A DNA stretch of 64,000 nt from Endocalyx cinctus (lineage: Eukaryota > Ascomycota > Sordariomycetes > Amphisphaeriales > Apiosporaceae). Every line of letters begins with the position of its first letter. Position 1 is the stretch's first letter. This document shows positions 1 through 12,143 of the stretch, in pieces. The notes beneath the pieces are model-generated. The model was not told the origin of the DNA. It saw only the letters and a list, made by a program, of their open reading frames with translations, and searched no databases. The position numbers and the translations under genes are program-made. The stretch is taken from positions 3,534,001-3,598,000 of the forward strand of contig BCKC01000005.1 of NCBI GenBank assembly GCA_001600455.1, read 5' to 3'.

Positions 1-1560
1 CCATTCTCGGCGCACAAACCGACGCAGCCTGGCTCGTTCCTATCTGCCTACAACTCTTCCCGGCCGCAATCCTTTTCATCGGAATGATATTCATGCCATT
101 CAGCCCGCGATGGCTGATCCACCACGACCGGGAATCAGAGGCGCGCAAGATCTTGGCGCAGCTGCGAGGGCTCTCGGTCGACCATGAGCTCGTCGAACTC
201 GAGTTTTTGGAGATCAAGGCCCAGTCACAGTTCGAGAAGCGTACTGTGGCAGAGCACTTTCCGAAATTGCGCGAGCAGACTGCTTGGAACACTTTCAAGC
301 TGCAGTTCGTCTCTATCAAGTCCCTGTTCCAGAGTAAGGCGATGATCAAGCGAGTCGCTGTCGCAACCATCACCATGTTCTTCCAGCAGTGGACAGGTAT
401 AAACGCAGTCTTGGTAAGTCACTATTACTTATAATAGTTTCAAGATTCCAAAGCCTCTTGTTCTTCTATTTTCCATCCCCCTCCCCCCCTCCTCTCGCAA
501 CAACAAAGCCCGCCGGCCATCAATGGTATACTTCAACTGACCCTATTCATTGCCTACCGTATAGTACTACGCTCCTAGCATCTTTAAAAAGCTTGGAATG
601 AGCGACAATACGACCAGCTTGCTCGCGACGGGCGTAGTCGGCATCGTCATGTTCATCGCCACCATCCCCGCGGTTCTGTACATCGACCGAGTCGGACGAA
701 AGCCCGTTTTAACGATCGGTGCTATCGGTATGGCCGTCAGCCACATAATCATTGCCGTCATCGTGGCCAAGAACGCGAATCAGTGGGGCGAGCAGCCTGC
801 GGCGGGATGGGCTGCTGTCGTCATGGTCTGGCTGTTCGTGATCCACTTCGGTTACTCTTGGGGACCCTGCTCTTGGATTATCATCGCAGAGATCTGGCCT
901 CTGAGTTCGCGATCGTACGGAGTAGCGCTCGGTGCTTCGAGTAACTGGATGAATAACTTCAGTATGTTTCTCTTATAAAGATTATTATACCCATATATCA
1001 ACCCCTTAGCTTAAAATTGGTACATGCCCAACGAGCTGTGCCAGAAGCTTGGGATACCAAGAACAGGAAATCGTGAACTAACGCTTATCTCCTAATTAGT
1101 CGTCGGCCAAGTAACGCCAGACCTGTTGAACAAGATTGGATACGGCACATACGTCCTTTTTGGTCTCTTAACATTTTTGGGTGCTGGATTCATATGGTTC
1201 TTCGTACGAATACCCTTAGGATGAGATCACATAACAATTTACCTAAACTGACCTCATTTACTTCTCTAGGTGCCTGAGACCAAGAGACTTAGTCTCGAAG
1301 AGATGGTACGTGCTGCTTTCTTAGACTCAAGACGAGTCTAAAAGAAAGAAAAAAAAAGAGGCTAACATGACTATGAACTTTAGGATGTCATCTTTGGATC
1401 TGAAGGAACTGCTCAAGCCGACTTCGAGCGAATGGAAGAGATCAACAGAGAGATTGGGCTGACAGCGATGATCAACGGCATGGGAAGTCAAGGAGACAGC
1501 CAACCGGATGTTGCCGATGAGAAGACAGAAAAGTCGCACAAAGAATCTGACGATGCATGA
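1..1560 (+). CDS. MFS sugar transporter, 3' part (5' end outside window)
   Basis: The gene is read from the window edge in five exons: 1-413, 565-961, 1100-1203, 1270-1305 and 1384-1560 (stop TGA 1558-1560). The introns have GTAAGT, GTATGT, GTACGA and GTACGT donors and AG acceptors, and the phases agree. Sugar-porter hallmarks of the MFS family are visible: SPRWL after the sixth helix, QQWTGINAVLYYAPSIF at the first exon junction, DRVGRK, and the C-terminal PETKRLSLEEM. The family moves hexoses or related polyols across the plasma membrane by proton symport or facilitated diffusion. The final roughly 50 residues are a charged cytosolic tail. The substrate cannot be read from sequence. The start and the first helices lie left of the window. 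Confidence 0.93.
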
Positions 1561-4500
1561 TCGGTAGCCCAAAGATATTCAGTACCCCCCTTCATTCAGC
1601 TACGACGTGACAGCAACAAGGGGTGGGGGCGCAATATGACTAAGAGAGTGAACAGTTCATCATGTACCTCACCGAGACCACTTTTTTTCTTTCCTTCCTT
1701 TTGTTGAATTCTCTATCAAGACATAAGTCAACCGATCCGGGATGGGAATCAGGAGATATGAGATAGTCTCTTTCTTTCATGGGTGACGAAGATTCTTTAG
1801 AGAGGTGCGAAGAACATGGGGGCCGGGTATGGGTCGCGGCGCTTATGAAGGGATTACACTACATATTTTTTCTTTTTCAACGGGACGAGTCCCGGCGTCT
1901 CAGTTTTCAAAGTCGACTGTCCAATGATATTTTTGCTTGCGTCTCTTGAAACCCGTCGTCAACGATCGTATGTGGGTGGCACAGACAGCCGTAGATGACG
2001 ATAACCTTGTTTTCTTTCGAATGATCTGGTGCCAACACGACGGATATCTCGGTCATCCAAAAAGTGACCATGTTGGCGGGGTCGGTCTATGAAACAAACG
2101 ACCGCAGATAGATAAGCGATGTAAAGACATCAAGGATACATGGGTTCTAGTAGTGTGATGTAAAAGAAATAAAATAGCCGCCTTGAAACATTTTGACAGT
2201 AAAGATGTTTAGCTGATAAAGATGTGCAGATGAAGATATCCGTTTGTCATCTCTTTTTTTTTTTTTTTTTTTAGCCCCTCGCCCCCTTCTTTCACCCCCA
2301 ACTTGCATATAACTGACGAAATTTAGGCCTAATTAAGTCATACATACGCATGATTCTAAAGCAATCTACCATACAGAGGACTGGATGTGGGAGATGACTA
2401 TAGTTAGATACGGAATGGTGCAAATTCCCGCATCCATAATAGACGCTGGCATCGGAGAAAGTGAAATTAGATTAAATTCTTTTCGGTTTGTTTATTCACA
2501 TAGACATATGGATCTGTTCTCTGCATAGCATTAATCACTATGGAAAATTAATGGAGATCAGTGTCACGTAGAAGACGAATCAGAGCAGAGACAGTCCTTG
2601 AAAGCCAAGAACCCGGAATTGATTATTACGGTACATATATCGTAACATTAAGAGACAAAGGGGGAAATAAACCTCACGTGATAATAAAATAAAAAGAAAC
2701 GCTGTTAAACGGCAGTACAACGGCAGTATACGCGAGCATGGGGTATCCATATCGGCGTTAAAATATATCCCTGACCCCTGATAATATACCCCTGACTCTA
2801 CGATTCTCGCTAAACCATATTGAGATAATTATAATTATATTTTGGGTAAACTTGTCTTGTTTAGACGCGCGCTTCTGAATTGTAATTTGTTGATTGTTGA
2901 TCTATGTAAGGGCGTAATGCACACACATACGCACACATATTTTCTTTTCCGCATTCCCCTTTTTTCCCCTTCTTCCTTTAACTATTACCATACGGTGTAG
3001 TGTAATAAATTCATAGTCAACATACGTGGAATAGGTTGAATATTACCTTCTTATTCCAGTCGAACCATTTGTTGAATTTAGTTTCAATTATATAGTTTTT
3101 TTTTTTTTTTCTGTGCGTGTGTGTTTTGTTTCCTCTCCACTTCCCCTTATACATAGAGGAGTATACCACCCTGTTCTGCCTCATTATATCTCGAAGTGCG
3201 ACCACGAGATCCTACTGACGAAGTGGGGTGACATAGAATGTTACCACCAACAGCTTTCTTTAAGGCAGGACAGCTACAATAGAGAATCCTCTACAAATCA
3301 GAATCCGTTAAGAGAAACATGTAGGTAAAAATCCGATTTGAGTCGCAGCAGATCATCAGCACGTACTTTGGTTCGGTGCTACGCTACGTACTCTGTCCTC
3401 TTTACTATATTTGGGGTCCACCACTCTATATTTCTGCTCTGAGCCGAGACCATGCGTCATGTATGTTACCCTGACTATGCAAGGTACTGCCCCTGTTCCT
3501 GTCTTTTTGTTTTGGTACGTGATCTATTCCATTCAATTCTGCATTACCCTCGATGCAAACGAGAAAAAAAAAAAGGGACAATTCCTTCTTTTCTCAACAC
3601 TACATTTTTGTATGTTTTCTCTGATTAAAAAACATATGATCCTTATAATCTTGGGGCCTTTACTCCTTTATTGTTGATAGGCCGGCATTGAAAAATATCA
3701 TATTTATTTGAGACCATCTAAGATTTTTTTTATGTATACCAGGTATAATTAATATCCCTGCGAAATCCTTTTTTTGAACGTCGGTAAATACGACGAAGTG
3801 GTGTGCTTAAAGAAGCAATTATTTTCACCCGAAATTCTCTCATAATAAAATTTCCTTATTCGGATTTTCTAGTATACATTGTTTAAAATCGCGCGACTAA
3901 TATGTTAACGTGAATGGCGCGCGCATAGTCTATTAGACTGTTCCTTTTCTTTTCGTTATAAGGCTGGCGCCTACTGATACTGTCCGCATTGGCTTCTATT
4001 TTTGACCCATTTTCCCGACCCGTCCCGCGTGGCTCTCTCTAATTCTACGTCTGTACTCTGTTTCTCTCTGCCTCTGTGCACAACTACAATTACGGCACAG
4101 TTACTTTAGCTACCATTTTTTTTCACCTAAGGGTAAGGGTACCTTGACATTACCGTCGTGCCCAGAAATCATGTGCAACCCCCAACATACGTAACCCTAC
4201 CTACCTTAGCTAGTAAACCTCCCTCGCCTTATGGGTCTTGTTAACCGCCCTCCGCACCGGGCCACTTTTTTTCTAGCCGCCCAACTTCAGACGCCATACC
4301 TATTCTCTTCAGCCAATATGCATGCCTCTTCGAGAGCCAATCCACTCTTTCAGACACACCACCCAGGTTTCATGATCATCGCTCGCATGCTTTCCCCCAA
4401 AGTTGGGTGAGTTGTTTGAACTGTATACATCACCCTGGTTAAGGTTCTTTATCTGTATTATACTACCGTTGCTACTCTAAAGCTACATCTTGCCATCGGT

Positions 4501-5289
4501 TTCAGATCCGAAATGCTGGGTTTGTCATGCTATGCTACATGAACGGGCCTAACCTGGTCTCTCCACCCATCGTCGTGCGAAGTCGATAAACTGGCCGTCA
4601 GGTCATCGTTTATAAGTACCGGCACCCGCTTCAGTGGCCTGGCCTTCTTTGTTGTCCCTCCTCCCTTAATCAGACAGACCCTCTCGTTACAAGATCTAAA
4701 CCACACGTTTTTCCTTTTCTTTTTTTCTTTTTCTTTTTCATTTTTTTTTCTCTCTCATATTTCTTATCTTGAAAAGTGTGCGCGCGTGTGTGTTTCCTAT
4801 TTATCTTATCTTCTTAAGTCAACCCGTTCGTTTCACCCACCGTTCGTTTGATACGAGTTAGAGCCTTGCCTTGCCTTGCCTTGCCCTTCTTCTCTCTTCT
4901 CCAGCCCTACGTATACATATCAACTCTCGAACAACACAGGACAAGAGATAACGGCAAAACATAACAATCACTCACTCCTCCCGGCGAGGTCAATATTGAA
5001 TAGATAAAAATCATTAAACCATACATGTTCGAACTTCTCCTACGGACGAACTTACTAGCATTAAGCAGCTTATATTGCTAATCCTAATCGCCATTATTTT
5101 CTTTCTTGTCTAGCAAAAAAAAATATCATCATCAGCGGCGTCTACATATATATACTTTTTTTTTTCTTCTCTCGCATGTCATCTAACTCTTTTCTTTCTT
5201 GATTGAGATACCCTTGTTATTTATATACATATATACCCCATATTTCTTATTTTCCCCTTCTCAGATATACGTTTTTACATATCACAAAA
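1561..5289. other. Intergenic, 3.7 kb, no gene seen
   Basis: The stretch is AT-rich with only short chance ORFs. It holds a T-run near 2254-2272 and CT-rich tracts around 4700-4760 and 5100-5270. The right part is probably the promoter and long 5' leader of the Myb gene that follows. No transposon or RNA gene was recognised. Confidence 0.6.
4864..4885. repeat. CCTTG tandem repeat
   Basis: Four perfect CCTTG pentamers followed by CC lie about 400 bases upstream of the Myb start codon, inside a pyrimidine-rich leader or promoter region. Confidence 0.85.
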
Positions 5290-6542
5290 ATGCCGAAACA
5301 CAGTCGTTCCTCAAGCCAGAGCCATCACCGCTACTCGGCCCACAACCCGCTGGGCGAATCGCTAGCGCCCGCGGCCCCTCTCAACATAAACTACAACACG
5401 AGGCAAGCGGCCGCGGCCCAAGCGGCGGCGATGCCGATCAACACGGCGAGCTACTTCTCCGCGATCCCGACCACCGCAGCGACGGGCCAGCCCGGTATGC
5501 AGGCCACGCAGGCGTACGAGCCGTACGACCTCGTGACGGCCGCACCTCAGCAGCCAGCTCCGATCATCCCGCACCGAGCCTCGTCCGGAGCCTGGTCCCC
5601 GCAGGACGACCAGAACCTCCTGGCCGCCCGGACCTCGGGCCTCAACTGGCAGCAGATCCAGATGACCCACTTCCCCAACAAGACGCCCAACGCTTGCCGC
5701 AAGCGCCACGAACGCCTGCTCGAGAGGAAAGGCGCCGACGACTGGGACGCCAGGAAGCTCGAGAAGCTGGCTCAGGAGTACATGAAGATGCGGGAGTCCA
5801 TGTGGAAGCCGCTCGCTCAGAAGACAGGCGAGAAGTGGCACACCGTCGAGGCCAAGGTTAGTATTTTCTTCTATCTCATCACCGCACACCTCTCCCATAC
5901 GACATTTTTTTTTTTTCCTGTTTTGTTTTATTCCTATTCCTCTGCTAACACTCGGAGATGTACGAATATAATCAGTGCATGAACAACGGACTAAAGAACC
6001 TGCAATCGGCGGCGCGGTCCGCGAACCGTCGGGAGCGACTAGAGGCGGCGGCCGCTGCGGCGGGCCAGGCGCAGCAGGCTCAGCAGCAGCAAATGCACGG
6101 GTACGCAGACGACGACAGCGGCATTTCCGGCATCCGTCTGACACCAGTAGATGATTTCGACCCGGCGCACTACACCAGCAGCCCGGCCTCGAGCTCGGGC
6201 TCGTCCCAGCACCACCACCACGGCAACCCCCACCACCACTCGGCGTACGCCCTGCAGCAGCACCACCACCAGTCCCACCACCATCACCACTCCTCCTCCA
6301 TGGCCGCCATGGGCGTCGCCGCCCACCACGGCTACGGCACGACCGCCAACTACGCCGGCAGCGCGGGCGGCTTGTCCTCCAGCTACGGCTCTTCCGCTTC
6401 CTCGAACGCCCACTATCAGCATCACCCCCACCATCACCACGATGGCTCGTCCCCTTATATGGGAAGCAACGGACAGCGTGTTAGCGTCGACATGAACATC
6501 GGCGCCCTCATTAACCCCAACGTCGGTGCCGGCGGCATGTAA
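5290..6542 (+). CDS. Myb/SANT-like DNA-binding protein with His/Gln-rich tail
   Basis: There are two exons, 5290-5856 and 5976-6542, giving 377 residues. The intron has donor GTTAGT, a TGCTAACA branch point and acceptor ATCAG, in phase 0. The first Myb-like repeat begins near residue 98 (GAWSPQDDQNLL, then NWQQI, then ACRKRHERL). A second, looser repeat follows (DDWDARKLEKLAQEY, then MWKPLAQKTGEKW). The splice joins VEAK to CMNNGLKNLQSAARSA, the conserved end of this fungal Myb group. The N terminus is Ala/Pro/Thr-rich. The C terminus holds Ala and Gln runs, then repeated His clusters. It is probably a nuclear transcription regulator; its target genes are unknown. The ATG is the first in frame after a long leader. 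Confidence 0.9.
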
Positions 6543-7570
6543 AATTATATATCTACTTCTCCATCCTGCTTCTCCGTCTTCTCCATTTCTTTTATTTCTG
6601 TAATATTGACTCTTCCTCTTTAAACCTCCTTTTTCCTCTCTTATCATTATCACTCATAAAAAAAAGAAAGAGTTATGGAGTTTCCTCGGCCTTCCCGTTT
6701 TTTTCCGTCTTATCTCTTTCTGGCAATATCCTCTATCTTTTGGGGTCTTCCATCTCATGATTTCTCAAAAACTTTACTTAACTTACTTACATTATTTCTA
6801 TCACACTCATTTTTATCATAATGTTTTTGGATTTTCTATCCACCACTACCTATTTCACCTAACAAACAAAATTCTTTTTTGCATCAATTTTTTATATCTA
6901 TCAAGATATATATCTATTTATTACTGCACACCCGCCTGCATGTGGTTTTCAACACTCAGGCGGAATTGGGAGGAAGGGAACTTCAGCGGCGTTCCAGGGC
7001 GGAGTTTTTGATATTTCGGTTTTGACAATTTTTTTTTTGTTTCTATTTTATATTCTTCTTTTTACCAACCTATTTTGGTCTTTTATGAAGGGAATCTCAA
7101 CCATATGGGAAAATTCATGGGGGCATACTAATGGGAAATACTTCTTTTCTTCTTTTAATTGGATATGAAGGGGGGCAAAGAGGAGGGATGAAGGAATGTT
7201 TTAGGGTTAAAAAAAAGGTGATGGTTTGAAATTGGTTTCATGGCATAGGCATGGTATGGCGGTGGCATATAGAAGAAGAAGAAGATACTTGCGCGAATGA
7301 AGGTCCCCCCCCCCTCCAAAGAGATTTCTGATACCGGAGAGAGTACAGAGATACCCATTAATGAATGAATGATAAAAATCAATTCCAACAAACTCTCTTT
7401 CATCGTTACTGAGTGATGGTCTGTTGTCCCTTAGACCTACTTTTATCCTACAATCGATGTGGAAATATGGTTTACATTTCATGTAGATTTATTCTAATTG
7501 ATTTTTGTACAAGTTGTTTGTTTGTCTTCACAAGTAGTTACAGGTCCGTAACCCTAGATATAGGTAAGCT
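6543..7570. other. Intergenic, convergent ends
   Basis: This is the 3' flank of the Myb gene (+) and of COX10 (-). It is AT-rich with T-runs and a run of ten C near 7307-7316. No gene is supported. Confidence 0.6.
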
Positions 7571-9091
7571 CTATCGCGTCGCGGCCTTTCCTTGACCAGC
7601 ACCGGTATCCAATCCTCTATTATCCTCTTCCTCCTCATCATAATCCTCCTCGTCCCAATCCTCCTTATCCTCGTAATCCGGCTCGCCCACGACGCTCCTC
7701 CAGACGCGACCCCACATACCCTTCTTCTGCGCGAGCGCGAGCACCATCACGGCCGGCAAGTGCCAGACGCTCGCCCAGAACAGGCCCCTCGCGCTCCCGG
7801 CCTGGCCCTCGTGCCGCCAGAAGCGCACCGCCTCCCGGACGAGCCAGACGTTGACGGGCGCGCTCGTGACGGCGAAGGACCACTCGGTCACGCCCGCGGC
7901 GCACAGCCCGACGCAGATGGGCGCGAAGGCGAGGCTGTACCGGAGCGCGACGCGCGCGTTCCGCGCCGGGTTCACCCAGCAGAGCATCCGGTGACCGGCC
8001 GCCCGGTACTCGTCCCGGATCGACCACGAGAGGGCCATGAAGTGCGAGAACTGCCAGGAGAAGAGCAGCGCCGCGAACAGCCAGCCGCCGACGGCGTCCC
8101 GCGTCAGCAGGAGCTCCCGGAACGAGCCGTCGCCCGTGGCCGACTCGCCCGCGGCGGCGGCCCAGCCCATCAGCGGCGGGATCCCGCCGACGACGGCCCC
8201 GACCCACGTGTTGAGACACGAGATGCGCTTCAGCGGCGTGTAGATCCCCGCGTAGATGGCGATGTTGGCGGCCCCGAGGAAGGCCGTCGTCGGGTTCACG
8301 CCGAAGGCGAGGGCGCCGACGCCGGTGAGCGCCGTGAGCACGGCGAATACGATGGCTTTTCGCTTCGATAGGAGACCTTGGACTAGCGGTCGGTTACGTG
8401 TTCGGCTCATCATGGCGTCCGATGCGGGCTCGTATAGCATGTTGAGGGCGTTGGCGCTTGCGGAACATAGCGTTGTGCCGGTCGTAAGGAAGGCGAGGGT
8501 CAGGGGCGAGAGGGAGGGGGTATCGAGACCGATCGAAGGGGATAAAAACGCCGGTACGGGATATAAAGCGTAAGGAGCCATCGCGGTGAGGACAACTAGG
8601 ACGGTGAGTCGAGGTTTGGAGAGGGATAGGAAGAGCGAGAGCTGTCTTCGAAAGGAGTGGGCGGGGTGTTTAGTAGATTCAGTCGTAAGCATAGAGGATG
8701 CATCGGCTTCTCCTAAAACTTGGGTGTTGGAAGAGCTGTCGCTGCCGGCATTGGTATTTGCATTCGCGGCATTTCGCCGTAATGCCTGCCGTCGTCGATG
8801 GGGTAAATCTTGATTCTTCGCTGCTTGTGCGTTTGTAGACGAAGAGTTACCGGGAACTCCTTGCGTTCGAAGTGCATTGGATAGGAAAAACCCGCCTTTT
8901 ATACGAGATAGGCGGGATTGCGGTGGTAAAGGTGTGTCATTTCGAGGAGAGAATGTCTGGGTAAAGGCCCTTCTTGTAGTAGGGAAATTCGGTGTTCTGT
9001 AACTAGATTGCCGAAGACATCGCCAACATATACTATCGAGAGCATATATGCGGACAGATGATCCAGCGGGCCGTAGGTGGCTATAGATCAT
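7571..9091 (-). CDS. COX10: Protoheme IX farnesyltransferase, mitochondrial (COX10)
   Basis: This is a single exon of 506 residues. The start ATG is at 9091; the frame upstream of it has no ATG. The enzyme adds a farnesyl group to heme b to make heme O, the first step to heme A for cytochrome c oxidase, in the inner mitochondrial membrane. UbiA-family hallmarks are present. The first Asp-rich motif is near residues 214-233 (NALNML, EPASDAMMSRT, RNRPL). NTWVGAVVGGIPPLMGW lies near 294-310, and the second polar motif near 346-362 (WQFSHFMALSW, IRDEYRAAGHRM). The Arg- and Ser-rich first 50 residues fit a mitochondrial presequence. The last 30 residues are strongly acidic (Asp/Glu). The 150-residue N-terminal extension is typical of fungal COX10 proteins. 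Confidence 0.96.
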   Translation of the reverse strand: MIYSHLRPAGSSVRIYALDSICWRCLRQSSYRTPNFPTTRRAFTQTFSPRNDTPLPPQSRLSRIKGGFFLSNALRTQGVPGNSSSTNAQAAKNQDLPHRRRQALRRNAANANTNAGSDSSSNTQVLGEADASSMLTTESTKHPAHSFRRQLSLFLSLSKPRLTVLVVLTAMAPYALYPVPAFLSPSIGLDTPSLSPLTLAFLTTGTTLCSASANALNMLYEPASDAMMSRTRNRPLVQGLLSKRKAIVFAVLTALTGVGALAFGVNPTTAFLGAANIAIYAGIYTPLKRISCLNTWVGAVVGGIPPLMGWAAAAGESATGDGSFRELLLTRDAVGGWLFAALLFSWQFSHFMALSWSIRDEYRAAGHRMLCWVNPARNARVALRYSLAFAPICVGLCAAGVTEWSFAVTSAPVNVWLVREAVRFWRHEGQAGSARGLFWASVWHLPAVMVLALAQKKGMWGRVWRSVVGEPDYEDKEDWDEEDYDEEEEDNRGLDTGAGQGKAATR

Positions 9092-9737
9092 GTCGTCCAA
9101 TTAAGGAAGACCGGTGCTTCAATGGGTGGCGATGCACATTGTACGAGCTTGCTCGATATTACTGCTAGTTTCGATATCCACGAAATAGAGAAAAAAAAGC
9201 ATTCGATAAACTTAAGGTAAAAACGGATTAACAGTTATATGTATTTTACGGGGTTCGATTACGGATATCGCGGGGTGTTGACATGAAATATTCGGGCCGA
9301 TATTGTTCCTCATCACTCGAGTCTTCTATCCATCGTCCACGGATATTAACAACTTAGAGAATAATTAGACCTGTCACATTAGTAGGCAATGAGAAGTTTG
9401 AGAGTAAGAATTGAAGAGTAGTTTTGACAAAAAAAAAAAAAAAAACTTGTTACGGTCTAGTAGCAGGGGAGCAGGTCGCGACCGAGAAACTATTTCTACC
9501 ATGAGATTAGAAATACCGTGACACCAAGGAATACTAGATGCTCCTTTCACGACACCAATAATCAAATACCTAGAGGTTTCAGTTATAGACATGTAATAAT
9601 TACGAATAAGAAGCTGTTTTCTAGTATACATTTTACATCTATATATATCCTAGAAACTCAACCGCCCCGCCCCTCCCTCGCTCTTTTTTGTTTTGTGTTT
9701 TTGTTTCTTTTCTATCATATCGTTTCGTTTACATTTT
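9092..9737. other. Intergenic between COX10 and the permease
   Basis: This 646-base AT-rich spacer holds the COX10 promoter and the 3' end of the permease gene; both are on the minus strand. A T/A-run lies near 9429-9445. No further gene is seen. Confidence 0.6.
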
Positions 9738-11494
9738 TCACGTAGACTTTCCCTCGATAGCTTTCTCGGAAATATTTCCTCCCTCGGCCCTCTCACTATC
9801 GCTCTCCCTCAAATTCGTCCCGTCGATGACAGAGCCGTCGAGATCCCAGATGGTCTCGCTTACGAGAGATTCTTTAGCAGGCACGGCCCAGCTCAGACCG
9901 GTGTAGAGGACGATGGAGACGAAAAATCCGAAAAGCCAGTTGATGGTGTACAAGTTCGTGACGCCCTCGTTGATATGCACGCGCTGAGCGCTGCTGATGC
10001 TGAGGGCCAAGCCCGGGAGCAGAGGGGCGACGGGGACGATGAACGCGACGGCGGCCCTCCAGTTCACGCCGGCGACGAAGCGGTACCGGCCGTCGGGGTC
10101 GTACAGGCCCGGGATATCGTAGTTCTGCTTCTTGACGAGCCAGTAGTCGGCCGCGATGATCCCCGCGAACGGGCCGAGGAAGACGGCGTACCCGCCCAGG
10201 AAGTTCAGCAGCGTCTGGGCCGAGCTCAGGATCTTCCAGGGCACGAAGACCCAGCAGCCCACCACGGCGGCGACGAGGCATCCGCGCTTGATGTTGATCC
10301 ACCGCGGCAGCAGCACCGTCAGGTCGTTGGCGGCCGAGATGCTGTTCGCCGTGATGTTGGTCCCCACCTGGGCCACGTACCAGGCTAGGGCGGCGAAGAA
10401 GGCGGCCGCCCGTCCCCCGGATCCGTACCCGAGCCAGAGGGTGATGATGTCGAGCGGGTTCCAGAGGTACTCCCCCGTAAACACCTTGGACGCCGAAGTG
10501 GTCACGATGCCGATAACACCGCACGCCGTAAAAATCAGAGGCATGGCCGGTAGCTGGACGTACTGACCCTTAGCGGAGCGGGCGTATCGGGTGAAGTCCG
10601 GGATGTTGACGGCCAGGGTGCTCCAGGTGCCCGTCACGCTGGACATGGACGAGAGCCAGAGGAAAGCGTACTTGGAACCGGTGACGCTGGACTTCTGGGA
10701 GAAGATCTCGCCGCCGCCGCCGGCCTCGTGGACGGACCAGCCGAGGATGGCGAGCGCGGCTACGGGGGCGGCGATCAGCTTGACGACGAACAGGTAGCGC
10801 AGCTTGGTCGGGTGGATGAGGAGGAGCGGCAGCTGGATGATCCAGAAGAGGAAGTACGAGAGGAATCCCTGGGTGGTGAGGCCGGCCGAGGCCGGTAGGT
10901 GGTTCGGGATCGAGTTGTAGGACGGAGCCAAGGCGCGCAGCATGATGGTGATACACTGCGCGCCGTTGACGCTCTGGATGCCGAGCCAGAACATGGCGAG
11001 GACGGCGCGACTGACGATGGCGAAGTAGCGGAAGTAATACCCGAAGCTGCTGGTCGAGATCATGGCGAAGGGCACGTGGAGCTTCGCGCCGATGGCGCCG
11101 TTTAATACCAGCGGTATCGCGACCGCGAGGTTTCCTACGAACATGATGGGGATGGCCTCCCTCCAGCTGAGGCCGACGGCGAGTACGGCGGAGGCGGTCT
11201 GCCACGTGGCTAGGTTAATGGTATCGGTGGCCCAATAAGCGAGGATACTCCAAATAGTCCAGGTTTGTTGTTCGATGGGAGTTGGATCTTGAATTATTTT
11301 TCATGCATTAGTATGCTAGTAAAGAGATCTTGTCACGATCGATGGATTTATGTTTGATGTGGCTTAAAAGTCATACCCATGTCTTTGTTCGTCCACACGT
11401 AAGGAGGAGCGACAGCCCCATTTTGCTTAGGGAGCTCCCATGAGTGCAGAGACGTTAGACGTCGCTTAACGTCGTCAACCGTAGGCTTCTTCAT
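9738..11494 (-). CDS. NCS1 (Fur-type) uracil/allantoin/uridine permease
   Basis: There are two exons, 11377-11494 and 9738-11287, giving 555 residues. The 89-base intron has donor GTATGA, branch TACTAAT and acceptor TTCAAG. It splits one Asp codon and gives NKDMDPTPIEQQTW, the conserved start of Fur-type permeases. Further hallmarks are LAYWATDTINLATWQTA, SVNGAQC, the NIPDFTRYA region and GGYAVFLGPFAGIIAADYW. About twelve hydrophobic helices are expected, and both ends are cytosolic. The family imports uracil, uridine, allantoin or related nucleobases with a cation at the plasma membrane. The exact substrate cannot be assigned. The C-terminal tail is rich in Ser and Glu. Confidence 0.93.
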
Positions 11495-12107
11495 CGCGAT
11501 GGTTGAGGTTAGAGTAGTCTCTTCTATTGATCAAAGTTTTCCCTCTCGTTTCCCAATCTGCAGCCGGACTAGAGTTTGGAGAGATGAAATGAAGGAAAAG
11601 CAATGAACGCCATTTTCGGTTCTACATGAGCTTATCATCTGACCATGTACTTTCCTACCATACGGCCGGTAATGTCTATCTATATTAAACGTGCCTATAC
11701 CTATACGCTGATAACGAATCGTTAAATACGGTAGCACCTATCTGTACCCTTACTACTAAGTATGTACTACGTAGGTGAGAACTGAACACCGTACCCACCT
11801 TTCATAGACGTATAACCAATCGATATAAAGTATATGAGCCAAGAAGTACAAAATTATCTGCTATCAGCTGGCATCCGCTGGCTCAACTACCAAAATTGGT
11901 ATGGCGGCGGAGTCGATATTCAATCGCAGGGATGGTGAAAGCGGGAAGGGTAATGTAAAGCCAGGGATCACTTGAGACCATCGTAGGGTTAGGTATGTGG
12001 CGTATCTTCAGAGCCCAATAGGAGATGTCTTTCTTATCGTGAAAATGCGAGATTGTGGTGGAGAGGAGATACATAATCTCTTTTTGGAAACGACTGTTTG
12101 TTATACT

Positions 12108-12143
<36 letters not shown>

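Noticed and set aside
5362..6144. Long minus-strand ORF opposite the Myb gene
   Set aside because: It is the antisense shadow of a GC-rich coding region, has Arg/Gly/Pro-biased composition and crosses the real intron.
7199..7210. Single TTAGGG-like sequence
   Set aside because: Only one copy, not a telomeric array; the window shows no sign of a chromosome end.
7592..8371. 259-residue plus-strand ORF within COX10
   Set aside because: It lies opposite the conserved COX10 catalytic core and has the Arg/Pro/Ala-rich composition of a shadow frame.
9250..9270. GGTTCGATT resembling a tRNA B box
   Set aside because: The upstream sequence cannot fold into D or anticodon arms.
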